From Populus alba (Eukaryota; Streptophyta; Magnoliopsida; Malpighiales; Salicaceae): DNA of 64,000 nucleotides. The translations under genes and the position numbers were made by a program. Below the pieces are notes generated by a model. It was not told where the DNA came from. It saw only the letters and a program-made list of their open reading frames with translations, and ran no database searches. Below, piece by piece: positions 34,786-48,319 of the stretch (the first letter of the stretch is position 1; every line of letters begins with the position of its first letter). Location of the stretch: the NCBI RefSeq assembly GCF_005239225.2, contig NC_133296.1, positions 16,433,046-16,497,045 of the forward strand, written 5' to 3'.

Positions 34786-35687
34786 TAGGGGTGAGCAAAA
34801 AAACCGAATAACCGAGAAAACCGGAAAAACCGAAAAAAAAATAACCAAAAAAACCGAACCGAAAAAAAAAAAACAGAATTAACCGATTAGAAAACCACAA
34901 AAAAATTCTGGTTCGGTTCGGTTTCTAAAGTTTGAAACCGATTAAACCGAACCGAACCGAACTGGTTCAACCAAGCCAGCGCTTAAAAAAAAAAAACAAG
35001 TATAAATAGCTTCTAACCCTAAACCTAAACCTAAACACTTTCTCACCCCTCAGCCGCCGCCTCCTTTCTGTCTCTCATCTCTCAAATGACAAATCTTTCA
35101 TGGTTTCAAATCTTCACTTCTTTCTGCCTGGCCATATTAAAATGAAAATCAAGGCCTTTCATGAAGGAAGTCAGCCACTCATCTCATGGATTGGCTTTCT
35201 AACCATCGGCCCCCACGATTTTGTCTTCTTCTCTTTTAATTTCCAAATCTTCCATCTTGCAGGTTCATTAAAGTTGGCTTCATTAGGACTACTGGATTTT
35301 GTCTTCTTCTCTTTTAATTTTCCAATCTTCCATCTTGCAGGTTCATTAAAGTTGGCTTCATTAGGACTGCTGGAGCGAAGTTTCTTTGGGTAGTTTGATT
35401 TGTTGGCTTCTTGAAACGTAAAAGGCCTTGAGTTGGAGAGTTTCGAGGATATGTTTAAGGGTTTCAAGATCTTTCGATGGGGATTCAATCCCTTGCGTTG
35501 TGTTTGTTTAGTTTCAATCGGTTTGAACCGGTTTGGAAGGGAGAAAAACCGAACCGAACCGAACCGAAATTAATCGGTTTGAACCGGTTTTCGGTTCGGT
35601 TCGGTTCAAAAACTAAAAAAAAAATAAAATCGGTTTGGTTGTTTATTTTGGTCCAAAACCGGACCGAACAGAAAATGCTCAGCCCTA
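34786..35687. mobile_element. non-autonomous hAT transposon, 902 bp
   Basis: The left end TAGGGGTGAGCA and the reverse complement of the right end, TAGGGCTGAGCA, match at 11 of 12 positions and fit the hAT terminal pattern. The 8-bp target-site duplication CTTCATAT is perfect (34778-34785 and 35688-35695), the length typical of hAT. Both subterminal regions are packed with CCGAA/TTCGG pentamers (34800-34975 and 35520-35672), plausible transposase-binding sites. There is no transposase. The interior (about 35010-35480) is unlike the ends: it has telo-box-like CCTAAACCTAAAC, a pyrimidine-rich leader-like stretch and a 78-bp tandem duplication, which suggests captured host DNA (inference). Confidence 0.9.
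35217..35372. repeat. 78-bp tandem duplication inside the hAT element
   Basis: Two near-identical copies, 35217-35294 and 35295-35372, each starting GATTTTGTCTTCTTCTC and containing CATCTTGCAGGTTCATTAAAG. The period is a multiple of three, so frames stay open on both strands, but no known protein is coded. Confidence 0.9.
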
Positions 35688-35695
35688 CTTCATAT
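35688..35695. repeat. right 8-bp target-site duplication of hAT element
   Basis: CTTCATAT. Confidence 0.9.
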
Positions 35696-38422
35696 GGAGG
35701 TAGATATTATCAGACTTGTTTACATAAATAAAATTACTACTTAGAATTCTTGTTGTGATGATCCTATTTTGACCAAAAATTTTCTTATTTCGACACTGGT
35801 TTCTAAGAACATTGAAGTCTTTTCACATAGATCATTTTTCATTTTCAAATTGTCCAGGGAAAATAAATATTTTTCAATCTTTAATTGCACGGTGAAATAT
35901 CCAGAATATTCTTGCAAGCAAAAGAAAATTATATTTAGCTTCAAGGGTATTTTTGTATTTTCACAATGATTTTTTTGTTATAAACCGAGAGGTAGTTTGA
36001 TATTTGACCAAATATAAAAAATAATAAACAATTAAAACACACAATCAAAGAACAAAAAACCCTTAAAATAAAAAAAATTTAAGCTTGAGGTCAAGGGTTT
36101 TTGTTTTGTTTTGTTTTTCACAATGGTTTTTTTTTTTTTTTGTAATTAGAAAGTCAACTCAGGAGCACTTTGATATTTAACTAAATAAAAATAATATAAA
36201 AGAACGTGGGCCTGTGACACACCCGAGAGTACGTGCAGTGCCTCTAAACGTTAAAAAAAATACTCTTCTGCTATGTCATTGGAAGTAATGTCATGTTCTC
36301 TTCCTGTTGGTGCAGCGCATATCTCTAGTGGTTGTATAGTTTGTTGACAGTTAGTTATTTTTTCTCTCTCTTCTTTGTTCTCTCCGCTCTTAATATTATA
36401 GTTTGACTCTCTTGGTTGTTAGTATCTCAACTTTAGTCCTTATTCTTTTGAGTTCTTATATTTTATCTTAGTGTTTTTATAATAGTTTTATTTTTTCTTA
36501 CTTTTATCATTTGATCTCAATTTACCAAATATTATATTCTCCAATTTGATCCTCATTCTTTGCATTTCTAAGGTTTTGCTTTAGTCTTTTTGTAAAAGTT
36601 ATTAGTCTTTTCAATTTTATCTTAATCAAAACATTGTTTTTTTATGTTAATTTTGACCCTTATTTTTTTATTTTTTTATTTTTCTTTTCAATTTCACCTT
36701 CAATCAAATATAAAATTTATTTTGTATTTTAATTGTGATTCTCATCATTGTAGTTGTTATTTTTTGAATTCTCTTATACAATCCTATTAGCTAGCTTAAT
36801 TCCTCATGTCAGTCATGGCATATATATCTTTCCTTAGTCTTCCTGATCAGCCGCTGACCGCCTCTCCTTTTCTTATTCTGAGAAGCATCAGCGGTGACTG
36901 GAAGTGGTTTAGGTAGCCTGGCATGCAGGACGAGGCTTTTGCCACTTTTCTATTTTCTTACAAGTCTCCTCTCGAAGACCTCTTAATTTTGAAGCCAAGA
37001 ATCTACAAGCATGAGCTCACAGAGATGGTGGTGTGGCCTGAACTACATCCTTCGCTCAATATTACAACCCACACTACCTGTTAGACGCCAAGAATATATC
37101 CTGCACGTATCATTTTCTTGGAACCAAGAAGCTGAACATCACAGGAGGGAATGCTGGCTAATGCTGCGAGACTGCTAGCAGTGATCATGACCTTGGCAGC
37201 AACGTCCAGCAATCCCAACAAAAGCAGAAAAAATGGGTGCAGCAAATCCTAGCTATTTATGAACAAAGCAGACTTTGTTCATAACGTTGTTGTACGTATA
37301 CGTGTTGGACAATCTGGATATGGTATCCAGGTCGACTACTTCATCTTCCTGATGATGATCAATAAGATGTTGCATGTCCCAATCATCTAATTCATCAGAA
37401 TCTTCATGGACAGAATGATCAAGAAGCGTAACCATAGCCACGTGGGGAGGGTTGGATTGGACTCGACGGTTTTGGTTGATAAGAGCCTAGGCCGGCTACT
37501 CATTAAGGTGGTCTTATGAAATGGAATATCGAAGAAAAGAAAATTGTTGAAGAGAGAGAGGAGCAGACTCATGTCAAGGAAGGAAGGCCTTTACTGGCGT
37601 CGAGGAGGAGTTCATAAATCCGAATCTTTCAGGATACAGAACGACTCGGTTTGTCATATGCAGCAAAGAGCCCGTGGCCTCACCTGGCCTTTCATAATTT
37701 AATTAATTAACGGGCCTCATCCATTTGCCCAAACATCTATACCGGGCCTTACTATAAGATGAGCCCAGTCTGATAAAAAAAAATCTACCCGTTTTAATTT
37801 ACCATTACACTTGATTTTTGCTTAATAACGAGGATCTCAAGCCCACATCCATCCTTCGTCAAGTATGGATTCCAACTGGATAACCAAAACCAGATTCAAG
37901 TCCAAAAAACAAAAAGAAAAAAGAAAAAAGAAACGAAAGAGAGACCACTAGTAGGATGGCTTCCAAAACTGGCTAAATGACATCTTCCTCTTGAGCAACC
38001 TTCTACCTAAAATGATCTCTCAAACATTACATAGACCACTACATCGACAGACTTTAACAATACCAGTCCTCTCCATACAAATCAAGATGTCGGGCAACTT
38101 GTCAGTCATATGGTTAGTGTAACGTGGATCAATCAATTTGACAACTGTACGGTGATTCCAGATGTTACAATTTTATGTATATGATTGAACGATTCATGCA
38201 GGTTTATGTGCGTCTCACCATATTTTCAATTGAAAATCCGTTGCTCAGTATTGCTTTCTTTCTTCTAAGATGTTACGGATATCACCCCCTTCTTCATTGT
38301 GATGGTGAAACCCAAACCATCAACCGGTACGACATCGTTACAATTTGTCGAGGGTGGGGGGGGAATTTATTGGCAGCCGAAACAACACTATGCTTTGTGT
38401 GTTCAAGGGAAGATTGCAACAT
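35696..38422. other. intergenic region, no intact gene recognised
   Basis: Includes T-rich degenerate sequence (36.3-36.8 kb) and an acidic minus-strand open frame at 37253-37438 without an upstream in-frame ATG of its own or a known domain. The final few hundred bases lie downstream of the ATM3 stop codon and may include its 3' UTR. Confidence 0.45.
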
Positions 38423-41400
38423 CTATGGCTCCAATTCAATGGCTGAATCAAGGGCATCTACAGTACTGTTTTGCTGTGTCCAGAGCTGTGCGTATCTACC
38501 TGCCCTGGTCAGGAGAACTTCATGGGGTCCCTGTTCAACCACTTTACCATTCTCCAAAACTATTATCTGAAACCACATTTCAGAAGGATGGGAAACTATG
38601 TATAAATATATAGTGAGCTGGTAAGAGAATAATGACATTCACAAGAAGCATTAAACGCTTAAGAGAGTTCAACTAAGGTTAAATTGGATCAAAAGGCTAA
38701 CATGAAGAAGCCCACAGTTTATAAGGCTGTTTCAAACTTCCTAACATCTTCTTTAGCATCTCACTTCACTAGCAGGCCAACATAGGGACTTCTTTCGCAA
38801 TCAACAAATAGGTGTTGCATGGAGGTTTACATCAACAACAGCAATGCAAGTTAACACATGCTCCAATCCAAGATAAAACATTCAACGCAAAAGTTTAAGA
38901 TAATATGAACTATAAGATCGTACAAAATTTCATACAAAACCAACAGAGAGCTTTTTTAACAATGCAAGTGCATTTCTGTGTCCCATGGATAAAAGGGAGT
39001 AGAAGGCATGCCTATTATTTTGCTAAAAGGAAAAAAAAAAAGATGTAACACCTGCTGATGAAAGTGAAAAGAACCTAATCTTATAAGTAAAGACAGGCAA
39101 CAGTGGAAGCATGAAATCTAAGCGAGTAAGACAGCTGGCATACTCTAATCAAATTCTGTAAATACTCTGAATCAAGACCCTAAGAGTTTAGAACCCTAAA
39201 AGAATAATGAAACATGGTTTCCAAGAATGCTCACCTCATCACACTGCATAGCAGTTGTAAGCCTATGTGCAATGAAAACTGAAGTTCGATTGCTGGATAA
39301 TGATTTCAATGCATTTAGAATCTCTGCTTCTGTGGTGCTGTCAAGCGCACTTGTAGCTTCATCACATAGCCTGAGGAAATCAAATGAGACAAAGTTCATT
39401 AGGCATATGTGACTAAGGGAAGAATAAGAACCCGATACATGATATGTGTTTTTCTGAAGTTTTGTTTCTGTTGATTTAGTTCAAGATAATGAATCATATG
39501 CAACCCTTGTCTTTGGGCCAGGCTCAAAATTGCCATAACTGCATCTAGATCAAATCAGCTTGGTGAGTTACAGCAGCAGTTAAACTAGAATTTAGAAACT
39601 GGACAATGGAACAGACAAAATTTATCATCATCACAATTATGCGTTGTTATGCTGACTGAGAAGAAGTTTACTACCCTAAACCTCAAAACAACTTAAAGCT
39701 CTACAGAAATATTTTCTTAATTTACAGAAGCAGTAGGCACTATCATGCAAAAACTCTATCTATCAGAACTATGGCTTACAGTGAAAATCATATGGTCACT
39801 CCATTTTGTTGGGCACTAAATGCAATTGTTAAATGCACAAGAATGCAAGACCAAGACAGAAAGGGTATGTATCTGGAATAGACAGAATATTTGTTCAACA
39901 GCACTCTTTAAGATTTTGAGAAAAGAAGTAACCGTCATGACCATCATGGAAGAATGCTTGCTGGTCAACAAGAAGAATGGAGTTCTTACAGAATAGGAGT
40001 CACTTTCAAAAATGCACGAGCCAATGCCACACGCTGCTTCTCACCACCGCTTAACTGGATGGAAAAAATTCCTCATTATTAAACATTCAAGATTCCACAG
40101 AAAAGAAAAGTACACAGATAGTAGTCTCATTTCATTTTGGAGCAATTTGGTCACAAAAGTTCTCTCTTTATGGAGCACTATGTCCAAGTAGATTCCCAAA
40201 CTATCCACATTTGATAGAGTTAGTCTACCAGGAAATTTCATCATATTTGTTAAGACAGTACTAGAGGGCAATGGAGCCACACATGGTTTAAGACTGGCAT
40301 AGATCAAAATCCAGACCATCTTAGCCTAACCCATGCAGTTTCAAGTCAAAATGAGGGGCCAAGAAGATACAGCTTGGATTGAAAGTGAAAAGATCATCTA
40401 GCAGTAACTCATTGTCTTTTATGTTTCTCAGTTTTCATTTGGAGGGAATGATAATATATGGATCCCAAAACAGTATTCCATCCAAGGTCTTGAAGTTAGG
40501 TCTCCTACAGCCATTCTGATAGAAAATTTCTTTAGTTGATAGGAATAGACCTCTCACCTTGAGCCCTCGTTCCCCTACTATAGTAGAATATTTCTCAGGG
40601 AAGTTCATGATAGTGTCATGAATTGCTGCTTGTCGGGCAGCATCATAGACCTGAGGATGAAGAAGTGTAAGCGATGCAGTAATAAGCATCAGAAGCAATG
40701 CACACTTTGGAGAGTGAAAAGCAAAAAAGACACACTTCCTCTTTTGTTGCTGAAAGACGACCATAATGGATGTTGTGAAATATTGTGTCATTGAAAAGTA
40801 CCTGTACGTGAAGCAAAAGTAGCTCAGCTCATTAACATTACAACTCGCAAGATCTCACAAGGGAGATCTATTAAATTATATGCACAAAGTGAAACTACAT
40901 GCATACTATGTCTTGAGGGACAACACCAATAGACCTCCGCAAACTATCCAGTGTTACATCCCTTATATCTTGACCATCAATTCTTATCTGCCAAAAAGCA
41001 AGTGTCAATTGTAAAACAAGAATAGGGAAGAGTTTTAATTGAAATTAACAGTATTGTTTTTGGATCAAAGAAAAATGTTCTGGACTGGGAGGAAGAAGTG
41101 AAACAATATATAGGATCTTCTTACAAGGAAAATATTATTTTTGGAAGTTAAGATCTGTTGGACCAAATGACAAATAACAATGGAGGAATTGGTTCTTACA
41201 TTTCCAGAATTAGTGTTGAAAAATCTGTAGAGTAATCTAAGAATGGTTGACTTACCTGCAAGAAAATACATTTGAAATAAATTAGCAGCGTGGGTAATTA
41301 AGTGCAAAAGCATTTGCTAATGCAAATACAGGATTATCAATTTAATTCCAGCACCTGTAAATGAACTTGCTCTTGTTACAGATTACAAATTAATAACAAT

Positions 41401-44400
41401 AATAGCTTAATATTACACAAATGGAGACATGTTTGTAAATTACTATGATATTTATCCCAGCCCTGGTTTCAACCTACAAAACATCACATCATGAGTAAAT
41501 ATCATCCAGCAACGAATACCAGAACTATGCATCAACTTTGGAAAGTTTAAGTATATGAAGAAAGCAAAAAATACATTTCACGTCACAGAACGATTCTAAC
41601 AAAAATGGGTGCAAAAACAAGTAGCTGATGATAGTAGTGTCTAAAACAAATTAGATCCTTACCACTACCACTTGTTCCAACAATAGCCACACTTTTTCCT
41701 GCTGTTATAGAAAAAGCTACGCCATCAAGAATTTTTCTTTCTGCCAAGTAGCTGTCACAAGTTTAACAAGTACAGTGGACAGGCAATTAATAATCAACAA
41801 AATCATCAGATGTTCACAAATGAATAATAATAAAATATTGAATTCCAAATATAACCACAATCAAACAACAAACATATAATCTGAAAAGCTAATCTGCCGA
41901 ACCAACTTTTCTTTTAACTGCATATGGATGCAAAACAACAATTAGCCTCCATGCATAAAGAGAGTTGAGGACAGGTAGGGGGGGCTGAATTAACTCCAAA
42001 ACTTGTTCAAGGAAAGCAATGAATTGAAGTCCCTCAGGAGATCTTCAAGTCCTAAAGGTGATAAAGGATGACTGATACATAGGATAAGTGTGGTTATGTT
42101 TAAGGAACCAGGTTACGATTGGGATAAAAGAAAACAAATGAAAGTTGAGATTCTGAAACTTTTCAACTCTTTGAACATCGAAACAATGGTTTTCTCTTTT
42201 AATAGAAAAGGGGAAAAAATAGCTTCCTGTTTCCAAAATGTCATATTGTCAGAAGTATTTTTTATATCGAATTTGTTTTCCCTCTTTTTGTAGCTAGGAC
42301 TAGCTTTTGAAGCAATTGTAATCTGATTTCTAGGCCATACCAAAAAAAAATCTGATCTATCATAAAAAGAGATTTTGTATAGAAATAAAAAATCAAAAAG
42401 TTTCCAGCCTTCACACCTAGACTTCCTTCAGGTCAGACTCAAGATTCCTTCTGCATTGCGTTGGTAAAAATTTCACCACATCATGGAGCTTAAAGCTGAC
42501 AAGTCTAGAGCTTGGAGCACAACTTTTAGTTGTCTGACATTTAAGCTTGCATTGGAGTGAGAGTTCTCCAACATACACACACAGTTTACCACCATTAAAG
42601 TAAATTAATTCCATTTGCTTTCTAAATGAAAATCTGATCTTCAAGTTGGAAACAAGCAGTGAAAATCTACATGAGATTAGCAACCACTAAACTTGAATGA
42701 TTTCAATTGCTGGGTTGCCACATAAAGCCAATTATCTACACGACCCAGGCAACAATTTCTTTTTTTTTATTTTGAAAAATGGTCATCCAGGTACAGGCAG
42801 AATAGCACCACAAATTACAAAAGCAATATAATGATCTCAATTAGAAACCAGGGAAAAAAACCCATAATAAAGTAAAATCAATACAATATCAGAACCCGCA
42901 GTAGCAGTAGTTTTGGATAGCAATGATTTCGGGAACAGACATGCCAAATGAAAAAAATTGACAGCTAATTCAAAATAATTGTGACCATGGAAGCAACAAC
43001 TAAACTTAAGATATGGAATTCATACTAGCTGTCTGTCAAACAAATTTCAATAAAGAAGGAACCATCATCAAACCTGAAGTGTACATTGTCAAATTGAATG
43101 TCACCTCCCTTTAATATAAGAGGCTTTGCATCATCCTTATCTCTAATATCAGCTTTCTCCTGCAAAAAATCAATCGAACAAGGTACTTTATAAGCCAAGT
43201 CCACAAGAAAGCAGGTTTTTTTAAGAAAGAAAAGCTTCAATCATTTGGATCAACAATCAAATCACTGAACGATAGTTCTTTTTTTCTTGTTGTGCTTCCA
43301 TGCTTTATGGGGGCACATTCAGAAACTATAAAGCTACTTTACAAACTTGAAAAAGAAAATGGAATTGTAAAGAGTGAAATAAAAAAAGCTAGATTGACTC
43401 TTGAGCTGCAAGAAAACTGCAGAGTTCCTTAAAAATATACCTCGAGTAATTGAAACAAGGACTTCATGTCAACAAGACTCTGTATGGTTTCACGGTAAAC
43501 ACTGCCAAGGAAATTAAGTGGAAGGGAGAGCTGGAAGAGAAGTCCATTTACCATTACCTGTGTTTTCACATGCATACATAATTTGTCTAACCATCAGTTA
43601 ATCACACGAGATATAAAGCTTTATGATAGTTTCTTCTTTTATAAAGAAGCTTTACCAAATCACCAACTGTCATCTGGCCATTCATAATCCCATGTGAACA
43701 TAAAACCATAGCTGTTGACAGAGCTGTGCTAAAAATCACATTTTGGCCAAAATTCAGAAAGGCAAGACTTCGTGATGTTTTCAAGGCGGTGTCTTCATAT
43801 CCTGAAAGAGAGCATTGTTTTGAAATTGAGAGAGAGAGAGAAAAAAAGCAGATATGAGCACAGGAAGCGACTGTTTAAAAGGGCTGCTTAAGTTCAGCAA
43901 AGCAGTGCGGCATGACAGATAGAGTCAAGCACCTAGAGTACCATATCCATGAATTCTAGATGAGATTGTGCCAACACTCACTAGTTTGGCTTGTCAGCCA
44001 AGATAATCAGAAAAAAAGAATACATAAAAGCAAGAAGCAGAAACAAGGAAAAGACAAGTGCTTGTTGCAGGATGCCTTTACAGACATTAATGATAATGGA
44101 ATTTTTAGAGTTCAAGTTGAAGTGTAATCAATACACAAATCTAAAATTACTCAGAGAACACACACACACACATATAAATGAATATATAGAAGAATAGGAA
44201 CTTTCTAAACAAAGAAGAGGATAAGTTAAGAATAATAACATGGGATGATGCAATTAACTGGAATGCCAGAAAAACCATTGTAGTTTTTGGAAACTCTAAC
44301 GTAGTCTCGAGCTAAGTCAAGGTTCAACTATTCACCACATGACTGTTGCAGGGTTTCTATTGTAAGTTCAAAGCCACAATTTCAAGCAAGCATTAAAGAG

Positions 44401-47010
44401 TGTAATATAAAGCCACTTTCTAGACTCAATTAACAGCTTAAGCTTTTTGGATGAGTGGTTTTTTTATATGATATCATAACCTTTTTGACCAAGTGCTTAG
44501 GAGTTCAAATCAATGTTAATCAACATCTCATTCTAGGAATGCCACATCATGACTACCACTTTTAAGTTTTTATGGTCATCAATGTGTTAATTTATTCCAA
44601 GCAGTGGCTGGTTTGTTTCAGATTTAACATCAAAGAAGTAGATAACAACTATAATGTTCCAACCACTCACTCTTTAAGAACTCATCATATCTGTCAGCTT
44701 CATAAGCTTCGTTGTTGAAATATTTGACCGTCTGGCAGAAACAGGGGGGAAAAGAGAAAAACAAGATAAGTGGAAACCATAACAATGGGAAAAAGAGAGA
44801 GGTTATAGCACAGTAAAATGAGGCATCAAATAAGAGTTAGACAGAAAATCCTTCATAAAATGATGCACCACTGTCGAACAGTACATAAGCAGGGAAAAAA
44901 CCCAAAAAAGACGCATCATAATCTCACCTCATAATTGATAAGGGAATCAATTGCCTTTGTACTAGCATCATTATCAGCTTTATTCATGGCCTTCCTGAAC
45001 TTGGTCCTCCACTGCATATGACAAAGAAAAATTGATGAAAATGTGATCAACAAAAACATTGGAAATTTAAGAAAATGGGGAGGGGGAGCAGCTCATAGAA
45101 CTAAAACATGCGATCACATTGTGTAAAGTGAAAATGATCAAGGATAGCACCAAAGCTCATCCTCAAAATCCATGCAAAAAGATGATTGTGGGAAAAACTA
45201 GTGCACTATCAATTTCAGAGCCAATGTGCACAATGGTAGTAAGGAAATGGAAGAAGATATAGTACCTGTGTCACAGACAACGTGAAAGTAACGTATGCAG
45301 CCACTGAGAGTGAAGTGATCCATGCAAAAGGGGCGCCAAATTTGTATGCCAGTATACCTGCAACCATAGAGATCTGGAAGGATGGATGAAAAATTCTGTC
45401 AAAAAATGTTCGGAAATAAGGAAGCAATTGTACAGGTGGATGTTTTAGCTGGTTATAAACAAGGAGTTGAAGTGTTTCATTATGGAAAGATATCAAGAAT
45501 TCACATAGGAGATCAGTGTGCAGCTTACCAGGGATACCAACATGTTTGACTAAATCCAAAATATAAAAAAAGTCAAGTTGCTCAAAAGAAGAAAAAAATC
45601 TGTAGCAGAATATTCATACCTCTAAAATAGTCGGTACAACGTTGAACACCATAGATGAGAGGATGAAGTTTATTGCACGGCTACCACGATCAATTGTTCT
45701 ACTTAATCCACCAGTTTCTCGACTGGAAAGACAGAGATGAAGTGAGATGCGTAACAGAAAGTGGTGGATGACTTATTGAATGTAGCCTATATATGATAGA
45801 AAGAAAGGGCTTTCTATGCTATAATGAAGCATGAATACCTAAGATGATAGCGGAGGTCAAGCTCATGCAAATGTGAAAAGACCTGAACTTTGATTTAAGA
45901 AAAACAAGCAGATTACAATATTAAATCATAAGAAGGAAAACGAACACATTCACAAATGAAACTCATAAATAGGAAGAAGCATTGACTAACCTTCCTAGAA
46001 ACAGATCGGATTGTTCTCAGAGCTACTTTAGAAAACACAGCAGTCCTCAATTCTGGGAAAAAAAGGGTAAACGTGAGAAGAGACTATAGAAGACACAAAC
46101 TTTAGTATTTATTATCAGTAAGTAATAGTGTATAGTGGTAGTGATTTACCATTGAAAGCAGAGGATCCGGTGCGGGCAATGCCATAACCAATGAGAACAG
46201 AAGCAGGGGTAGCAAAGAGAGCAAGGAGAGTGGAATTGGCAGTGGTGAAGGAAGCAAGAGCAGCAGCATTGCCAGTGGCAGTAGTCAACCAATCAACAGC
46301 GAGCTTAAAAAGAAAAGGGACTTGAACGTTCAAAACCTTAGCACCCACAAGGAATCCAAGGGCGAGAACAACCCTCAAGCGGAATTCGGGGTTATCTTCC
46401 ATCCACAAGTAACTAGCAAGAGTGCGTAGGATTTTCGTGTCAGCAACTTGTTGGTCTGATTTATTAGTAGCAGTAGTAGCTGATGAAGAAGGAGGAGCTT
46501 TATTTGCAACACCATCTTTATCCGTTGGAGCTGACATTGTTGAGAATAAGGCATGGCCATTCAGCACAGAGTTCTGTTATTGTAACAAAATAAAGAGTAT
46601 TTCTTTCAGTTTCAGTAATTAAAAGGTGAATTATGAATATAAAATATCGAAAATTGAGAATGAGATAAAGGACAAACCGGTGGCCGGAAAGGAGGAGTAG
46701 AGGAGGAGGAAGCAGGATTGGATAGGAAAGCATTGAGATTGAGATAGCGACGATGATTCCATGATGGAATGGTGAATGATCTCTTGCTGCTGGAGGGGGA
46801 ATTGGCGAAAATAGCAGTGCCGCTGCTCTGTCCAGGAAAGCATCCTGGCCTATTATTATGATTAGGAGTATGAATGGAATGGGAATGGTTGAAGAAGCAT
46901 AAAAAAAAGAGAGGGCTATTCTTGATGTTGTGATCGCCAAGGAGGAGGTTGTTATGAGCCCTAAAGCACTTCTTAGATGCCGCCGCCGCCGCCACTGCCG
47001 CCGCCAACAT
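38423..47010 (-). CDS. ATM3: mitochondrial half-ABC transporter, ATM3/ABCB25 type
   Basis: Nineteen exons (high to low): 46678-47010, 46150-46573, 45991-46052, 45839-45882, 45620-45722, 45266-45373, 44928-45011, 44671-44731, 43656-43801, 43441-43557, 43074-43159, 41663-41751, 41200-41255, 40907-40987, 40736-40801, 40558-40650, 39990-40054, 39235-39370, 38423-38566. They sum to 2298 nt, 765 aa, with all GT-AG sites and phases agreeing. The N-terminus, rich in Ala, Arg, Ser and His, is a mitochondrial presequence. One transmembrane domain (about 170-480) is followed by one nucleotide-binding domain: Walker A GTSGSGKST (K554), Q-loop Q596, signature LSGGE (652-656), Walker [13 protein letters not shown] (D676, E677), H-loop H708. 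ATM3 exports a glutathione-linked sulfur compound from the matrix for cytosolic Fe-S and molybdenum cofactor assembly. It lies head to head with ndhN. Confidence 0.96.
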
Positions 47011-47518
47011 AATCGCTCGTCTTCCACCACGACTAAATATTAGAAAACAAAATTAAACTACTAAAATAGAATAATAAATAATACTATAAGACTAAGAAGA
47101 CATAGTGTTGCATTCACTCCACTCCCGAGAAGAAAAACAAAACAGTCTCAAATTACTCCAAAACAAAAGGAAGTCTCTGTTTGCTTCAGTCTGTTCTTTG
47201 CTCAAAATTCTATTTCCTTTTTTTTTTTTGGTGGGGTTCAAAGTCCAGGAAAATACAGCAACGTGAAGGTCGTTTATTATTTTTTTTATTCAACGCGCGA
47301 CGTGAAAGTGCTGTTACAACATGCTTTTTTAATTTTTTTAAATTTTAAAAAGATTAAAAATACTCATCTAATATTTTTTTAAAAAAAAAAACTTATAAGA
47401 AATAATATGGAAATAAGGAAAAAAAATTATTTAAATTTTATTACTTTCAATCCAGATATATAAATTCAATTCATTTATAAGTTAAATTAAAATAAAACAC
47501 TTACAAATAAGTTGTTCA
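47011..47518. promoter_or_regulatory. ATM3 5' flank left of the Harbinger insertion
   Basis: About 500 bp separate the ATM3 start codon from the transposon end. It is AT-rich with no clear TATA box chosen; presumably it holds the ATM3 core promoter and 5' UTR. Confidence 0.4.
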
Positions 47519-48319
47519 TTAAGGCCCCGTTTGTTTGCTGGAAAGTAGTTTTTTTTTTTTAAAATGAATTCCGGGAAAAGTAAATTTTAGGAAAATATTT
47601 TCTGATATTTGATAGTGTAATGAAAAATGAGCTGAAAAACACTTTCCAGTGTTCGATTATGCTATGAAAAATGAATTGAAAAATAATTTATTAATGAATT
47701 ATTTTCTTTTTCAAATTTATCTAATATATGAAAAATATTAAATATAAATATTTAATCACTTACAATAAAAGAATAAAATCTAAAAAGTGTAATGACAAAT
47801 TTTTTTTATTATATCCTATATTCATATATAGCTTATTTTATAAATATAACTATATATGTCATATAATATTATAGAGTAACCTTGTGAAATTTTTCATAAA
47901 TAAACCTATTAATATTATTTTTTTCAATTTAAAATATTTTTTTTTTCATATGAAGAAAACCAAATTAGTTTATGGTATTAAGTAAGAGTTAGATATTTGA
48001 GTTTTTTTGGTATGAAGATTTTTTTAAAAGATAAATAAAAACAAAAATATTTTGATGGGTTGTTTGGATAAAGATTTTTTTTTTTTACGGGTATCGGCAA
48101 TTATCCCTTTAATATCCCCTTAATATATATCAAATAAGCATTTAGAAATAAATATAAATATCTTACATAAAACATAATCATGCATAAATATTAAGTTTTG
48201 ATGTAATACTCATGCATATTAGTTTAAATTCACAAACATAAACATACTAGATCAAATTAAACAAGTAAACATACTTGTCAAAAAAACAAATATAAACTTT
48301 CTTATTATAGTGAAATCAT

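Noticed and set aside
35100..35488. Overlapping plus and minus ORFs with a 26-residue repeat
   Set aside because: Explained by the 78-bp duplication (multiple of three) in the hAT element; no domain on either strand.
37253..37441. Acidic minus-strand ORF of about 60 aa
   Set aside because: It opens with GTG rather than ATG, the frame is blocked just upstream, and no domain is recognisable.
46518..47030. Long minus-strand ORF overlapping the first ATM3 exons
   Set aside because: Alternative frame through exon 1 and intron 1 of ATM3; the frame giving a presequence that splices in phase to the transporter is preferred.
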